Assembly: GCA_964351595.1 (NCBI GenBank)
Contig: CAYGOT010000012.1
Coordinates: forward strand, 1 to 64,000
Direction of reading: 5' to 3'
Length of the DNA: 64,000 nucleotides
Source: UBA6059 sp964351595
GTDB lineage: Bacteria > Bacteroidota > Bacteroidia > Cytophagales > Cyclobacteriaceae
Of the stretch, positions 8,928 to 18,645 are shown in pieces. The notes under the pieces were generated by a model. It ran no database searches and had not been told where the DNA came from. It saw only the letters and a list, made by a program, of their open reading frames with translations. Made by a program: the position numbers and the translations under genes. Position 1 is the stretch's first letter. Each line of letters opens with the position of its first letter.

Positions 8928-11360
8928 CTACTGACTCATCATTAATCTTCTTGCCTCTGCTTCAAGATCCATGTAGGGAGTACCTTCTACCGTTACTCCG
9001 ACAAACTGAAGCACTCCACCTTGGAATGCGGAAGGAGTAGGGTACTCTTCGCTCACTGCATCGCCACTGTCATACCCAACGCAAAGGCCATCACCCGATA
9101 AGGTAAACTTAGCAGGTTGCGTGCGCATGGGACCTTCTGCAACTACCTCTTCGTCTATGTAAAGTTTCATGTTGCCGAGTGATTCTCCATTTTCTCCCGT
9201 GCTTTCCCTGACGAACTCCATACCCAAGGTATGATCACCAGGTGTGATCGACACTGAAGACTTGAAGGCCTGCTCGGGCTTGATACCAAGAAAGTTGTAC
9301 ACATAGTACAGTCTACTATCTTTAATAAACAACGAATGTCCACCAAAGCGTGATCCGTGAGCAAAGAGGACTCCTGACGTCTCATCGGTCACTTTTACGT
9401 TAGCCAATATCTTGAAGGAACGCCCTCTTACATTAACGGCAACACCCTCAGGTACAGGAGCTGTATTTGGATAATATATGTATCTGTCTCGTGGGGGTTC
9501 TTGCGATGGACGTTCAATAGTCAGGATTTCTGCAGCACTCCTGTCGTCCAAAGGCAGGACATTGTTCTTCTCTGCCTCGGCGAACCATGCATCGATCAGC
9601 TCCTGCAGTTTTTCGGGATTCTCCTCAGCCAGGTCAGTGGACTCGGATCTGTCCTCATCCACATGATACAACTCCCAATCATCCTTATCAAAATTGCCTT
9701 TTCCTGATAAGGGGGCGTGTACTGCGGCTGCTTTCCAACCGTCTTTCCAAATCCCTCTTGAGCCCAACATGGCAAAGTACTGCACATCCTTCTGAGTAGG
9801 ATCATCTGGCTGGGCATCAAAGGTATAGGCCATAGATGTACCGGACAATGGTACCTGTGGCACGCCGTTATATACGGTCGGCATTTGCAGATCTAGTACT
9901 TCGAGCAGGGTCGGTACGATATCTACAGAGTGGTGATACTGATGACGTATTTCACCATTAGCTTTAATTCCTTTCGGCCATGAAATCACGAGCGGGTCAT
10001 TGGTACCACCAGCATACTGAGAATACCTTTTGAACATCTTAAATGGCGCAGAGAAGGCAGATGCCCAACCGGTGGGAAAATGATTATAAGTCTCTGGACC
10101 TCCGAGTACTTCGAGGTATTTCATATTTTCAGAGAGTTCGTCTGGATACCCATTGAAGAACTTGTTTTCATTGACTGACCCATTGGGACTTCCCTCTCCT
10201 GAGGCGCCATTATCAGCAGCATATAGTACTATGGTGTTTTCCAGTTGACCACTCTCTTCCAGATAATCAATGATTCGACCTACTTGAGCGTCAGTATATT
10301 CAGAGAATCCTGCGTAAACCTCAGCCATCCGAGCAAAGAGCTTCTTTTCATCGTCATTTAAAGAGTCCCAGGGTCTTACATTGTCACCCATACTTGCCAT
10401 ATCTTCGCGCATTGGGTTCATAGGTGTATTTTTCGTGCCTTCAGGTAAAACACCTTTTTCGATCATGCGGTTGGTCACCCAGTCACGATAGGCATCATAC
10501 CCCATATCGAACTTACCTTTGTACTTATCAATATATTCCTTTGGCGCATGGTGAGGTGCGTGATTGGCACCAGGATTAAACCACAAATACCATGGCTTTG
10601 ACGGGTTAGTGGCTTGCTGGTCTTGTATCATTCCCAAGGCCTTATCTGCCAGGTCTTTTGACAAATGATAACCGTCTTCAGGACCGTATTCTTGCTCTAT
10701 AAAGTGGTTGTCTTCGATTAGGTCTGGGTACCAATTGTTCGTCTCGCCACCGATGAAGCCATAAAATCGATCCCATCCCATCTGTAGAGGCCACTGCTTC
10801 TTACTTGCTCCTGAAGCAACATCCTGCTCAGGCACATTATGGTTTTTGCCAACCCAGAATGTACTCCATCCATTGTCTTGAAGGATTTTGGAGAAGGGAG
10901 CGACTTCACTGGATATTCTACCGTTGGATCCAGGGAATCCGTCTGCAGTTTCCGTGATAGCTGCCATTCCGTTAAGATGATGATTTCGACCGGTCATTAA
11001 AGTCGATCTCGTAGGTGAACATAATGCAGTGGTGTGCCACTGCGTATAAGTAAGACCGTTAGCAGCGATTTTATCTAGTGTTGGCATATTGATAGCGCCA
11101 CCATAGGGCGACCAAGCACCCAGTCCGGTATCATCGTACAATACAAAAAGTATATTGGGGGCACCTTCTGGTGCAGTCTTAGGCGTGTACGCCGACCAGT
11201 CAGACTCAGAATCCCTGACATCCAAGGCGATTTTCCCTTGAAATTCAGGTTGGCTCGAAGCATCTTGATCGCTACTTGGAGTAGTCTGATTACACTGAGA
11301 ATAAATAGCCATGCAGAATAACCCCACGGCTACTTTTTTGAGTGTTGCTTGTATTAACAT
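8928..11360 (-). CDS. Arylsulfatase-type sulfatase lipoprotein
   Basis: An 810-residue sulfatase expected to hydrolyse sulfate esters outside the cytoplasm. The signal ends in the lipobox YSQC at Cys23. Metal ligands appear in VLYDDTG (Asp76-Asp77). The formylglycine motif is CSPTRS with Cys114, followed by LMTGRNHH. Further metal-site residues fit YAADNGASGEG. Beyond about residue 600 there is a beta-rich extension, as in long arylsulfatase A-like enzymes. The Cys-type active site requires a formylglycine-generating or anaerobic maturase encoded elsewhere. It is last in a run after a Crp-like regulator and a DUF1566 lipoprotein. Confidence 0.9.
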   Translation of the reverse strand: MLIQATLKKVAVGLFCMAIYSQCNQTTPSSDQDASSQPEFQGKIALDVRDSESDWSAYTPKTAPEGAPNILFVLYDDTGLGAWSPYGGAINMPTLDKIAANGLTYTQWHTTALCSPTRSTLMTGRNHHLNGMAAITETADGFPGSNGRISSEVAPFSKILQDNGWSTFWVGKNHNVPEQDVASGASKKQWPLQMGWDRFYGFIGGETNNWYPDLIEDNHFIEQEYGPEDGYHLSKDLADKALGMIQDQQATNPSKPWYLWFNPGANHAPHHAPKEYIDKYKGKFDMGYDAYRDWVTNRMIEKGVLPEGTKNTPMNPMREDMASMGDNVRPWDSLNDDEKKLFARMAEVYAGFSEYTDAQVGRIIDYLEESGQLENTIVLYAADNGASGEGSPNGSVNENKFFNGYPDELSENMKYLEVLGGPETYNHFPTGWASAFSAPFKMFKRYSQYAGGTNDPLVISWPKGIKANGEIRHQYHHSVDIVPTLLEVLDLQMPTVYNGVPQVPLSGTSMAYTFDAQPDDPTQKDVQYFAMLGSRGIWKDGWKAAAVHAPLSGKGNFDKDDWELYHVDEDRSESTDLAEENPEKLQELIDAWFAEAEKNNVLPLDDRSAAEILTIERPSQEPPRDRYIYYPNTAPVPEGVAVNVRGRSFKILANVKVTDETSGVLFAHGSRFGGHSLFIKDSRLYYVYNFLGIKPEQAFKSSVSITPGDHTLGMEFVRESTGENGESLGNMKLYIDEEVVAEGPMRTQPAKFTLSGDGLCVGYDSGDAVSEEYPTPSAFQGGVLQFVGVTVEGTPYMDLEAEARRLMMSQ

Positions 11361-11417
11361 GATTAAGAATTATGGATATGAAGTAGTTTAATTGTATTCT
11401 AATAAAAACGTGATTGA

Positions 11418-11993
11418 CTAAAATGCCCTGATGGCCCTGACATTTTTAAGTTGATCTTCTGGAAAAGCGAGTTGAGTGCCACCATTAAAATTTTGTGCAA
11501 AAACTGTATTACTGGTTTGTTGACTGGAGGTCCAATACTCTGTATCATCAAAGGCATTGCCGCCATTGTCTATAATTGCTTGTTCTATAGCATCCGCTGT
11601 TATGTATAGTTCATTGAGCTCATCTTGACTAGGAAGAAACCAATCATCAAAGCCGTTGAGTTGTAAGTCGGCGCATAGTGCGGCGGCTATGCCTGCGGTA
11701 CTACAGGAGCTGTTGATATCGACCGTATTTTGTGCGCCAGTTCCTAGTTGGGTAGCATCAGCACCTTGTACTACAATAGGGGGGCAGCCCCAAGGGGCCT
11801 CAAAACTTTGATCACTGAGTGCAACCACCAAGCCTTGCTCTCCGCTTGAGTCGATATAAAAGACAATTCCTCCTTCGTGAAAGTCGCCAATCGCAATCGG
11901 ATCAGCCTGATCTTCGCTATCATCATCAGTACAGGAGAGGGAGAAAGCTAGCAGTAGGAGTAAGCCTAAACTTTTAATTGATAGTTGGGACAT
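11418..11993 (-). CDS. DUF1566 / Lcl-like domain lipoprotein
   Basis: A 191-residue lipoprotein with lipobox LAFSLSC followed by TDDDSEDQ. The mature part carries the DUF1566 signature: GGIVFYIDSSGEQGL, then DDWFLPSQDELNELY, YWTSSQ, and a closing VRAIRAF. Such domains are thought to form C-type-lectin-like surface folds, and their ligands are mostly unknown. It lies 57 bases upstream of the sulfatase on the same strand and 49 bases after the Crp-like gene, so co-transcription is possible. Confidence 0.8.
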   Translation of the reverse strand: MSQLSIKSLGLLLLLAFSLSCTDDDSEDQADPIAIGDFHEGGIVFYIDSSGEQGLVVALSDQSFEAPWGCPPIVVQGADATQLGTGAQNTVDINSSCSTAGIAAALCADLQLNGFDDWFLPSQDELNELYITADAIEQAIIDNGGNAFDDTEYWTSSQQTSNTVFAQNFNGGTQLAFPEDQLKNVRAIRAF

Positions 11994-12042
11994 AACAAAG
12001 ATTTTTCCGCAATACTAAAGACTCACATGCTGAATTGAAATA

Positions 12043-12633
12043 TCATTTGATATGTCCGAGTTCTTTTTTAATCCTGTGCAGTGTCAGTGGTTTGATCCCA
12101 ATGAAGGAAGCCAGGTGCTTATCATAAGCCAAATTGAGGTATTCAGGGTTCCAGTCGATGAGGTCAAGATACCGCTGTTTGGAAGTCTTGGTGACGAAGC
12201 TGTCGATGCGCCGGCTGAATGTGACGATCACTTCTTTCATCAGGTCAATATAGAAACGCATCAAATTTGGGTTTTCGAAACCGAGTTTTTCCAGTGTATT
12301 AATATTAAAAATGAGTACATGTATTGGCGTAATTGCTTCGATAGTCAGTAAACATGGCTGTTCTCCAAAAACCCTCGGATCGCCAAATAAGAAGCCTTTC
12401 GATCTCATGTGACTGTTAACCTCATCACCATTGTGATCTATAGAATATGCTCTCGCTGATCCTTCAAGAATAATGAATACACGGTGATCCAATCGTCCCG
12501 GACTTAAGATGATTTCTTTATTCTCATAGGATTCATAGCGACAGATATCCAGAAATTGCTGTAAACACTCGTTCTTTAGTTGCGGATAAAACTGGGAAAC
12601 TAATGCTTTAATTTGGAGTTTAGAAAATTTCAC
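12043..12633 (-). CDS. Crp/Fnr-family transcriptional regulator
   Basis: A 196-residue regulator with a cyclic-nucleotide-binding-type beta-roll at about 20-130 (ENKEIILSPGRLDHRVFIILEGSAR) and a short C-terminal HTH (LASFIGIKPLTLHRIKKEL). It belongs to the group common in Bacteroidota, where the ligand pocket is degenerate and the ligand unknown. The start is a GTG at 12633; no in-frame ATG fits. No FNR-type cysteines are seen, so oxygen sensing by an iron-sulfur cluster is unlikely. It precedes the DUF1566 and sulfatase genes. Confidence 0.85.
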   Translation of the reverse strand: MKFSKLQIKALVSQFYPQLKNECLQQFLDICRYESYENKEIILSPGRLDHRVFIILEGSARAYSIDHNGDEVNSHMRSKGFLFGDPRVFGEQPCLLTIEAITPIHVLIFNINTLEKLGFENPNLMRFYIDLMKEVIVTFSRRIDSFVTKTSKQRYLDLIDWNPEYLNLAYDKHLASFIGIKPLTLHRIKKELGHIK

Positions 12634-12866
12634 TGCTTGTTGAAATGAATTTCATCAATTGCAGCCGAAGCTAATTAGACTGCTGGTTTGATTGAATTAA
12701 GGTTATTTAAAATACTTAAAGATACACTAACATATCCTCATGAGGCTAAAATGAACACTGTCTTATAATTGAGTTGTAGAGGCAACTCGTCAACTAAACT
12801 CAGGGCATAAAATGCAGTTAGCAATTCTAGATAATTGGAAAAATTTTAAGTTGGTGATTGCTAAAA

Positions 12867-13823
12867 TCAGGCGTCCTCCCACAGATCACTTTGAGTATAG
12901 GGTGATCCTTCGAATGTAAAGAAAGATCCATCGATGTAGCGATAGGTCGGAAGTCCGCCTAGGCTTGCCATATCAGCATCCGTTAACTCGATCGTAGCAG
13001 CTTCGAAATTTTGCGCTAATCTGCCGGCATTCACCGATTTTGGGATTACCGCAATGCCACGCTTAATAGCAAATCCGATAAGCACTTGCGCCGGGGTGAT
13101 GCCATGCGCTTCAGCAATATCGACGACCTCCTTGGTTTCAAAAAGATTCGGATCATCCTCTTTCTTACCGTTACGATCCGGAGACCCAAAAGGAGAGTAA
13201 GCCGTCATATGAATGCCATTGGCCTGACAGTAATCCACCAATTTTTGTTGCGGCAGGAAAGGATGAAGCTCGACCTGATTCATTTCAGGTTGAATACTTG
13301 CCGCACCCTGGATTTCTTTGAGCTTAGTGATATTGAAGTTGCTAACACCGATGTGCTTAGTAAGCCTAAGCTCTACGCACGATTCCATTGCCTTCCAGGT
13401 GTCTGTAATCGGTGCTTCTTCTTTTGTGAGAAAGCCATCTGGAGTTTTGGCAAAGCCAACACCTTGCTTATAAGCTAATGGCCAGTGCATGAGATACAAG
13501 TCCAGATAGTCGAGTTGAAGATCCTTGAGCGTCTTCTCAAGGGCTGGCCTGACATATTCTTTCAAGTGTGAGGAGTTCCATAATTTGGAAGTAATCCAAA
13601 GCTCCTCACGTTGCACATCACCGTCCTTGAAGGCATCTTGAAATGCCTTACCGATTTCATCTTCATTGGCGTAGATCGCTGCACAGTCGATATGTCTAAA
13701 GCCTATCTTAATCGCCGCACGAATGGCATCATATACTTCGCCGGGTTGTGATTTCCATGTTCCGAGACCGAGAATTGGCATTTGGTCATTGTTCTTAAAC
13801 GTCAGGTACTTCATATTACTCAT
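12867..13823 (-). CDS. Aldo/keto reductase
   Basis: A 318-residue NADPH-dependent TIM-barrel oxidoreductase. The AKR tetrad is present: Asp46, Tyr51, Lys80 and His113 (FRHIDCAAIY, WITSKLWN, LYLMHWP). The cofactor motif is IPKSVNAGRLAQN. It overlaps the stop of the upstream TPR gene by 8 bases when started at ATG 13823. A second ATG at 13814 would begin just after that stop. Coupled expression with the TPR gene is likely, though a shared function is not obvious. The substrate is not predictable. Confidence 0.9.
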   Translation of the reverse strand: MSNMKYLTFKNNDQMPILGLGTWKSQPGEVYDAIRAAIKIGFRHIDCAAIYANEDEIGKAFQDAFKDGDVQREELWITSKLWNSSHLKEYVRPALEKTLKDLQLDYLDLYLMHWPLAYKQGVGFAKTPDGFLTKEEAPITDTWKAMESCVELRLTKHIGVSNFNITKLKEIQGAASIQPEMNQVELHPFLPQQKLVDYCQANGIHMTAYSPFGSPDRNGKKEDDPNLFETKEVVDIAEAHGITPAQVLIGFAIKRGIAVIPKSVNAGRLAQNFEAATIELTDADMASLGGLPTYRYIDGSFFTFEGSPYTQSDLWEDA

Positions 13824-14604
13824 CTGTCTTTATTGAATTCTTTAGTCGTGCTACATCGAGATTTTTTGGGTCTAAGGCCAATGCACGATCGATGTAGATT
13901 CGCGCTTGTTCAGGTTTGTTTTGCTTCATTAGCAGGCTAGCCTTTACAGCAGCTACTTTAGGAACCGATTTTCCTGCCAGCTGGTTCTCCAATTGATTCA
14001 AATAAATCTCAGCATGCTCAAATTCGCCTAACTCTGCATGTAGATGAACCTTGTAGCCGATCATAAAGGGCATGATGTGATGACTTGGAGATGCGAGTTG
14101 ATTGATAGAGTCCAGCGCAGCTTGAGGACCCTCAGCTGCATTGATCCATTCTATATATTCGGCGAAATAGTAATCCTCCTTGTCATACGCATAAGCTATG
14201 CTCCCAAGATTATTAAGGGCAAGATCGAAAAGCTCATCGCGTTCCAACGTTCCGGCATCTACTCTACGCTTGATGAGTTCCGTGAATAGCTCGATAATCA
14301 ACTGTTCATCGGTACTTGCACTATCGAGATTGGCCTCAAGAGACGTTATGATACGTTCTTGCTCGTCCGCCTGATCGGAGATACGTCCTAGTAACGCTTG
14401 CCCAAGGACAAAGCTGCTGTCGAACGCGTACATCTTACGAAAGGCTACTTCAGAAGCCGAGTAGTTGCCATAGTTCATGACCTCATTCCAGCCCTGGTAG
14501 TAGTAGTACTTAGCAGAATCACTGTCGGTGGTGAGAGGAAGTACCTGAGCGAGTGTAGCTGTTGTACTTAACAGAATAAGTAGGCAGTTGGCAATTGATT
14601 TCAT
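13816..14604 (-). CDS. Secreted TPR-repeat protein
   Basis: A 262-residue protein with a signal peptide (LLILLSTTATLAQ) and tetratricopeptide-like helices. One clear unit near the C-terminus is NKPEQARIYIDRALALDPKN. Similar proteins in Bacteroidota act as periplasmic scaffolds, but no partner can be named. It is the first gene of a two-gene unit with the aldo/keto reductase, whose start overlaps its stop by 8 bases. The pairing may be regulatory rather than functional. Confidence 0.7.
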   Translation of the reverse strand: MKSIANCLLILLSTTATLAQVLPLTTDSDSAKYYYYQGWNEVMNYGNYSASEVAFRKMYAFDSSFVLGQALLGRISDQADEQERIITSLEANLDSASTDEQLIIELFTELIKRRVDAGTLERDELFDLALNNLGSIAYAYDKEDYYFAEYIEWINAAEGPQAALDSINQLASPSHHIMPFMIGYKVHLHAELGEFEHAEIYLNQLENQLAGKSVPKVAAVKASLLMKQNKPEQARIYIDRALALDPKNLDVARLKNSIKTDE

Positions 14605-14736
14605 GAAGTGAATCTAATCATTGATAAGGAACCCGGACTACTTGAGGATTTGATTTGGAGCAATTAAAACATATCCAAGTGCTCTTTTGGAGCAACTTTC
14701 CATCAGGAAATCGATAATCCTGAGTTACTCCAACCA

Positions 14737-15117
14737 CTACAAAGTGAAGGTATATTTACTATCCATGGCTTTTAAAATTCTTTTATCCATAGTCCAAAGC
14801 CTTATCCCAAGGGTAGTCACTGGGAATATGATAGTTGCATCCATCAATCCAATACCTAAATTATGAAAGTTGTTGTGATTTGCATAGTCCGCTGCATCAA
14901 GCATCGACCCTGGCTCAAAGGGAATTTTGTATAAAAGCTGCCAATAGGAAAGGATTACTTCACGGTCTTTTCTCGTTCTTACTCCGTATAGCAACTCGGA
15001 AAATACAGGTTCGATGGTGACAATTTCTTGTTTTTCAAGAAGGGTTGTAAACCCGGGAGCTATATAAGGTTCTTGTCTGAGAAACTCAATCCAAACTGAC
15101 GTATCAGCTAAAATCAC
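14737..15117 (-). CDS. vapC: VapC-type PIN-domain toxin
   Basis: A 126-residue PIN ribonuclease with the acidic metal-binding residues of the family: Asp5 in LADTSVW, a Glu in PVFSELLYGVR, an Asp in GIGLMDATI and an Asp in WTMDKRI. VapC toxins cleave tRNA or rRNA and are held inactive by VapB. It begins at a GTG at 15117 overlapping the antitoxin's end by 14 bases, the usual order of antitoxin first and toxin second with translational coupling. All four acidic positions appear intact, so it is probably active. Confidence 0.88.
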   Translation of the reverse strand: MILADTSVWIEFLRQEPYIAPGFTTLLEKQEIVTIEPVFSELLYGVRTRKDREVILSYWQLLYKIPFEPGSMLDAADYANHNNFHNLGIGLMDATIIFPVTTLGIRLWTMDKRILKAMDSKYTFTL

Positions 15118-15328
15118 GACGATTATTTAATAGGCGAATTGATTCAGCATCAAAACCTTTTTTGAATTCAACAGGGTCTTTTTTCAAAGTCTCATTGAGT
15201 TTTTGAAGCCTTTTTTGATAGAGCCAATCATTAAGCGCTTGGATAAGACTCTCTGTGGTATTCTTCGCACCAGTAAACTCCTTTACGTCTTTTACAATAT
15301 TGTCAGGAATGATTGCGGTCACCTTCAT
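15104..15328 (-). CDS. vapB: VapB-type antitoxin
   Basis: A 74-residue protein opening with the short beta strand KVTAIIPDNIVKDVKEFTG typical of ribbon-helix-helix VapB antitoxins of the DUF2191 group. A charged C-terminal tail (LKKDPVEFKKGFDAESIRLL) would wrap the toxin. A 22-base palindrome starting 5 bases before its ATG is a probable binding site for the VapBC complex, giving autoregulation. Confidence 0.85.
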   Translation of the reverse strand: MKVTAIIPDNIVKDVKEFTGAKNTTESLIQALNDWLYQKRLQKLNETLKKDPVEFKKGFDAESIRLLNNRRDFS

Positions 15329-15332
15329 CTTT

Positions 15333-15354
15333 GATCGTATTTTGAAATACGATC
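15333..15354 (-). promoter_or_regulatory. Palindromic operator of vapBC
   Basis: Arms GATCGTATTT (15333-15342) and AAATACGATC (15345-15354) are perfect inverted repeats around a TG centre, immediately upstream of vapB. Position and symmetry fit the operator of a ribbon-helix-helix antitoxin; this is inferred, not demonstrated. Confidence 0.7.
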
Positions 15355-15438
15355 TAAAAATAAGAAATTATGATAAGATTAACCAAAGCTTAGTTGGATG
15401 GGGAATGTGGTGTATTTAAGAACAGGAATCTTCTAAAA

Positions 15439-16764
15439 CTAGACCAATGCCTCGTCAGCTTCCATGACTTCCATGAGCCCATTTTCGTTCACCTTATTGA
15501 GGGAGACAGGCTTGATCTCATTGATCAGCAGAGGATCATATTTGGCGGTCACACGAATGTAGTTCTCAGTGAAGCCATGCATCATACCATTCTCAATATC
15601 TTCTTCAAACAGGACTGAAGCGGACTGGCCTACTGACTGCTCATAGAAATACCTTTTCTTTTTTTCCGATAAGCCTCTGAGCATTTTTGATCTTCGGGCA
15701 CGCTCTTTCATAGGTACCACATCTTCTTTTTGTAATGCGGGAGTGTTTGCACGCTCAGAGTAGGTAAAGACATGTAGATAACTCACGTCCAACTCATTGA
15801 GGAACTGATAGGTGTCCATGAAGTCTTCTTCGCTCTCGCCAGGAAAGCCAACGATCACATCGACACCAATGCAGCAGTTGGGCATGTACTTTTTGATGGT
15901 CTTGACACGATCGACGTAGAGCTCACGCAGATAGCGTCGATTCATGGATTTGAGTATTTTATTGCTGCCCGACTGAAGCGGAATGTGAAAATGCGGAACA
16001 AATCGGTTTGACTCGGCCACAAATTGGATGATCTCTTCACTGAGAAGGTTGGGTTCGATGGAGGAAATCCTAAACCGATCCACACCTTCCACCATGTCAA
16101 GCTCAGTCACCAGGTCAGCAAACCGTTCTTTTCTGCGGCCATCCTGAATCCCGAAATCTCCAATATTGACACCTGTCAATACCACTTCCTTCACATCAGT
16201 GGCGGCTATCTCCTGTGCAGAAGCCAGGATGTTTTCTATCGAATCAGACCTACTCTTTCCTCGCGCGAGTGGTATGGTGCAAAAAGCACAGCCATAGTTA
16301 CAACCATCTTGTACTTTAAGGAAGGTTCGGGTACGATCCCCGTAAGAGTAAGCATTGTTGAAAGTTTTGGCGGTAGTCACCTCAGATGCGAATACCTGCG
16401 TCTCGGGCTTCTTTTCAAAGCCATCGAGGTAGTCGATCAGCTGGAATTTCTCAGCAGCACCTAATACAGCATCCACATGAGGTATTTCCGAGATTTCTTT
16501 TGGCTTGAGCTGGGCATAGCAGCCAATGATCGTAACAAAAGAGTCTGGAGATATCTTCTTGGCCTCTTTGATGATCTTGCGACATTTCTTGTCCGCATTA
16601 TCAGTAACCGAGCAGGTGTTGATGACGAATATATCCGGCTCATCAGTAAAGGCCACTTTGCGATAGCCGCGCTCCTCAAACATGCGACCTATGGTAGAGG
16701 TCTCTGAGAAGTTGAGTTTACACCCGAGCGTATAAAAAGCGACTTTTTTGTTAGCTGTGGCCAT
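15439..16764 (-). CDS. mtaB: MtaB tRNA t6A37 methylthiotransferase
   Basis: A 441-residue radical-SAM enzyme that adds a methylthio group to N6-threonylcarbamoyladenosine at tRNA position 37. The N-terminal cluster cysteines lie in YTLGCKLN, VINTCSVTD and TIIGCYAQ. The radical-SAM motif is CNYGCAFC (CxxxCxxC), followed by PLARGKSRS. A C-terminal TRAM-like region is present. The opening TLGCKLN and the 441-residue size separate MtaB from MiaB and RimO. It appears monocistronic; a promoter was not resolved. Confidence 0.92.
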   Translation of the reverse strand: MATANKKVAFYTLGCKLNFSETSTIGRMFEERGYRKVAFTDEPDIFVINTCSVTDNADKKCRKIIKEAKKISPDSFVTIIGCYAQLKPKEISEIPHVDAVLGAAEKFQLIDYLDGFEKKPETQVFASEVTTAKTFNNAYSYGDRTRTFLKVQDGCNYGCAFCTIPLARGKSRSDSIENILASAQEIAATDVKEVVLTGVNIGDFGIQDGRRKERFADLVTELDMVEGVDRFRISSIEPNLLSEEIIQFVAESNRFVPHFHIPLQSGSNKILKSMNRRYLRELYVDRVKTIKKYMPNCCIGVDVIVGFPGESEEDFMDTYQFLNELDVSYLHVFTYSERANTPALQKEDVVPMKERARRSKMLRGLSEKKKRYFYEQSVGQSASVLFEEDIENGMMHGFTENYIRVTAKYDPLLINEIKPVSLNKVNENGLMEVMEADEALV

Positions 16765-17089
16765 TGCAGCGCAAAATTAGTGAAAGTGTTGTAAAGTCTA
16801 GGTATTCGATAAGAGTGGTGAGACGAGCATTCTACCAATATGAGTACACCTCTAAAAGCATCATAAAATTGTCATATCGCAATGCAATGGGGATATCTTC
16901 TTAAAACAGAAGTAAGAATTATGATCTTATTGCGGCTGTAGCAATTAATAAGGTTTCTCCTATCGTCGAAAAGACAATTTTTTGTTGGTTTTAGAGTATT
17001 CATCAACTGAAATCAGGTTACCAAGAAACCCTGTGCTTAGGCTGGCAGCAATTGTCGTGCAATACGGGTTCCACCACTAACACTTGGAA
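16765..17089. other. 325-base intergenic stretch without a recognised feature
   Basis: No plausible ORF, tRNA or strong hairpin was seen on either strand. A plus-strand CAAAATTA just upstream of mtaB could be a minus-strand TAATTTTG -7 box, but no matching -33 element was found. Confidence 0.5.
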
Positions 17090-17575
17090 TCAATCATCCA
17101 CTTTTTCTTCCTCATCCGGCTTCCGAAACTTCAGCTGCATGCCATGCAAGAAGTTGCGAAGAATTTGATCCTTACAGGGTCGGTATTGGCTCTGTGTGGG
17201 GTTGCGAAAGAAAGCACTCAGCTCGTGCTTACTCACCTTGAAATCCACTAGCTTGAATATCTCCTGTAGGTCAGTATCCTTCAGACTTAAGGCAATCTTC
17301 AGTTTCCGGAAGATGATATTATTATTCAATTTCTTCTCCGGCTTTGGCTCTACACCCTCTTTTTTACCGCGATTTTTAATGATAAAGCCCTCAAGGAATA
17401 TGGCCAGATCTTTATCATAAATAGGTTGAGCATCAGGATCGTCATCACGCTTGAGCCAGGCACTGATCTGCTCTCTCGTGACCTGAACTCCAGCCAACTC
17501 AAAAATCTTGATCATTTTCTTGTCATTGAGGTTGAAGCTGTAGCGCACGCGGCGGATGACGTCATTGTTATTCAT
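17090..17575 (-). CDS. DUF1456 (YehS-like) protein
   Basis: A 161-residue protein made of two DUF1456 repeats. The first is NNDVIRRVRYSFNLNDKKM with ISAWLKRDDDP, and the second NNIIFRKLKIALSLKDTDL with LSAFFRNPTQ. The length and repeat structure match the YehS family, whose role is unknown. It has no signal or membrane segment. It follows corA on the same strand with 59 bases between and may be its cotranscribed neighbour. Confidence 0.85.
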   Translation of the reverse strand: MNNNDVIRRVRYSFNLNDKKMIKIFELAGVQVTREQISAWLKRDDDPDAQPIYDKDLAIFLEGFIIKNRGKKEGVEPKPEKKLNNNIIFRKLKIALSLKDTDLQEIFKLVDFKVSKHELSAFFRNPTQSQYRPCKDQILRNFLHGMQLKFRKPDEEEKVDD

Positions 17576-17634
17576 AGGGCAGATGGTAACTTTTGGATTG
17601 CAAATCTACTCGAAATACCGGATTGAGGTCGGTA

Positions 17635-18615
17635 TCACAACCACCGTTTGTATCTCATAATGGTCACCATGACCACTGTGGTAAAGCCCATCAATCCCCA
17701 GACGTACCAATAGCCATACTCGTAATGCAGCTCCGGCATGAAGTCGAAGTTCATACCATACACGCCTGCCACAAAGGTCAATGGAATAAAGATCGCAGAC
17801 ACCACCGTCAGTGTCTTCATCACCTTGTTCATCTCATTGTTGATATTGGTCTGGTAAAGGTCCATAATGTCCCGTAGCATCTCCCTGGAAGTATCAAAGA
17901 AGGATAGGAGAAACTTGATATGATCACTGATATCATGGAAGTACACCTTGGAGTCTTTGTGGAAGAAATGTTCGCCTTCGGCCTGCATCTGATTGAAAGC
18001 ATCCCAGAGGGGTACGGTATAACCGCGCAGGACATTAACTTTTTTCTTGAGCAGCATCACTTCCTCTGGCGCTTCGAAGTTGGTGTCGCTGATGAGCTGC
18101 ATCTCTATATCTTCCATCTGCTTCCTAAGTATCTCGCTAATACTCATATAATTATCCACCACGGCATCCAGACAGTGGTATAAGAGATACTCGACGCTGT
18201 TTTTTCGAATCACACCTTTGCCTTGTTCCAGGCGCAAGCGCAGGCTATCAAATACGTCACCTGGCAGTCCTTCCTGAAAAGTGATGAGCAGGTTCTTACC
18301 CAGCACAAGATTGAGGTGTTCCTGCGTGATCTCTCCAGAAGCTTCTTCATAGCGCAGCATCTTCAGCGACAGAAAAATATGATCTTCAAACGCCTCGAAT
18401 TTTGGTAAGTGATCAATATTGAGAATATCCTCCAGGATCAAAGGGTGTACATGGAACTGATCGCAAATTGCCTCTACTATTTTCTCATCCTGGGACTCCA
18501 GATCAATCCAGTTGACCATGTCGTGATTGAGCCATTCGGATGCTTTGGTAATATCTACGTCTGTCCTGTAGCTGTAGGACTCAGGGTTGTATTGTATGAG
18601 GCTTAACATCTCCAT
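17635..18615 (-). CDS. corA: CorA-type magnesium/cobalt transporter
   Basis: A 326-residue divalent-cation channel. The long cytoplasmic alpha/beta and coiled helical domain is followed by two C-terminal membrane helices. The pore signature YGMN lies at the end of the first (FVAGVYGMNFDFMPEL), and a basic tail (MRYKRWL) closes the protein. Length and layout match CorA. It sits in a minus-strand run (esterase, PH-like protein, corA, DUF1456) with short spacings, so it may share their promoter. Confidence 0.93.
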   Translation of the reverse strand: MEMLSLIQYNPESYSYRTDVDITKASEWLNHDMVNWIDLESQDEKIVEAICDQFHVHPLILEDILNIDHLPKFEAFEDHIFLSLKMLRYEEASGEITQEHLNLVLGKNLLITFQEGLPGDVFDSLRLRLEQGKGVIRKNSVEYLLYHCLDAVVDNYMSISEILRKQMEDIEMQLISDTNFEAPEEVMLLKKKVNVLRGYTVPLWDAFNQMQAEGEHFFHKDSKVYFHDISDHIKFLLSFFDTSREMLRDIMDLYQTNINNEMNKVMKTLTVVSAIFIPLTFVAGVYGMNFDFMPELHYEYGYWYVWGLMGFTTVVMVTIMRYKRWL

Positions 18616-18645
18616 ATGAGGAAGAATTGATCGTTGATTATGTCT

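Noticed and set aside
16773..16780. Promoter -7 box for mtaB (CAAAATTA on the plus strand)
   Set aside because: No -33 box at a fitting distance; such six-base matches are expected by chance in the intergenic DNA.
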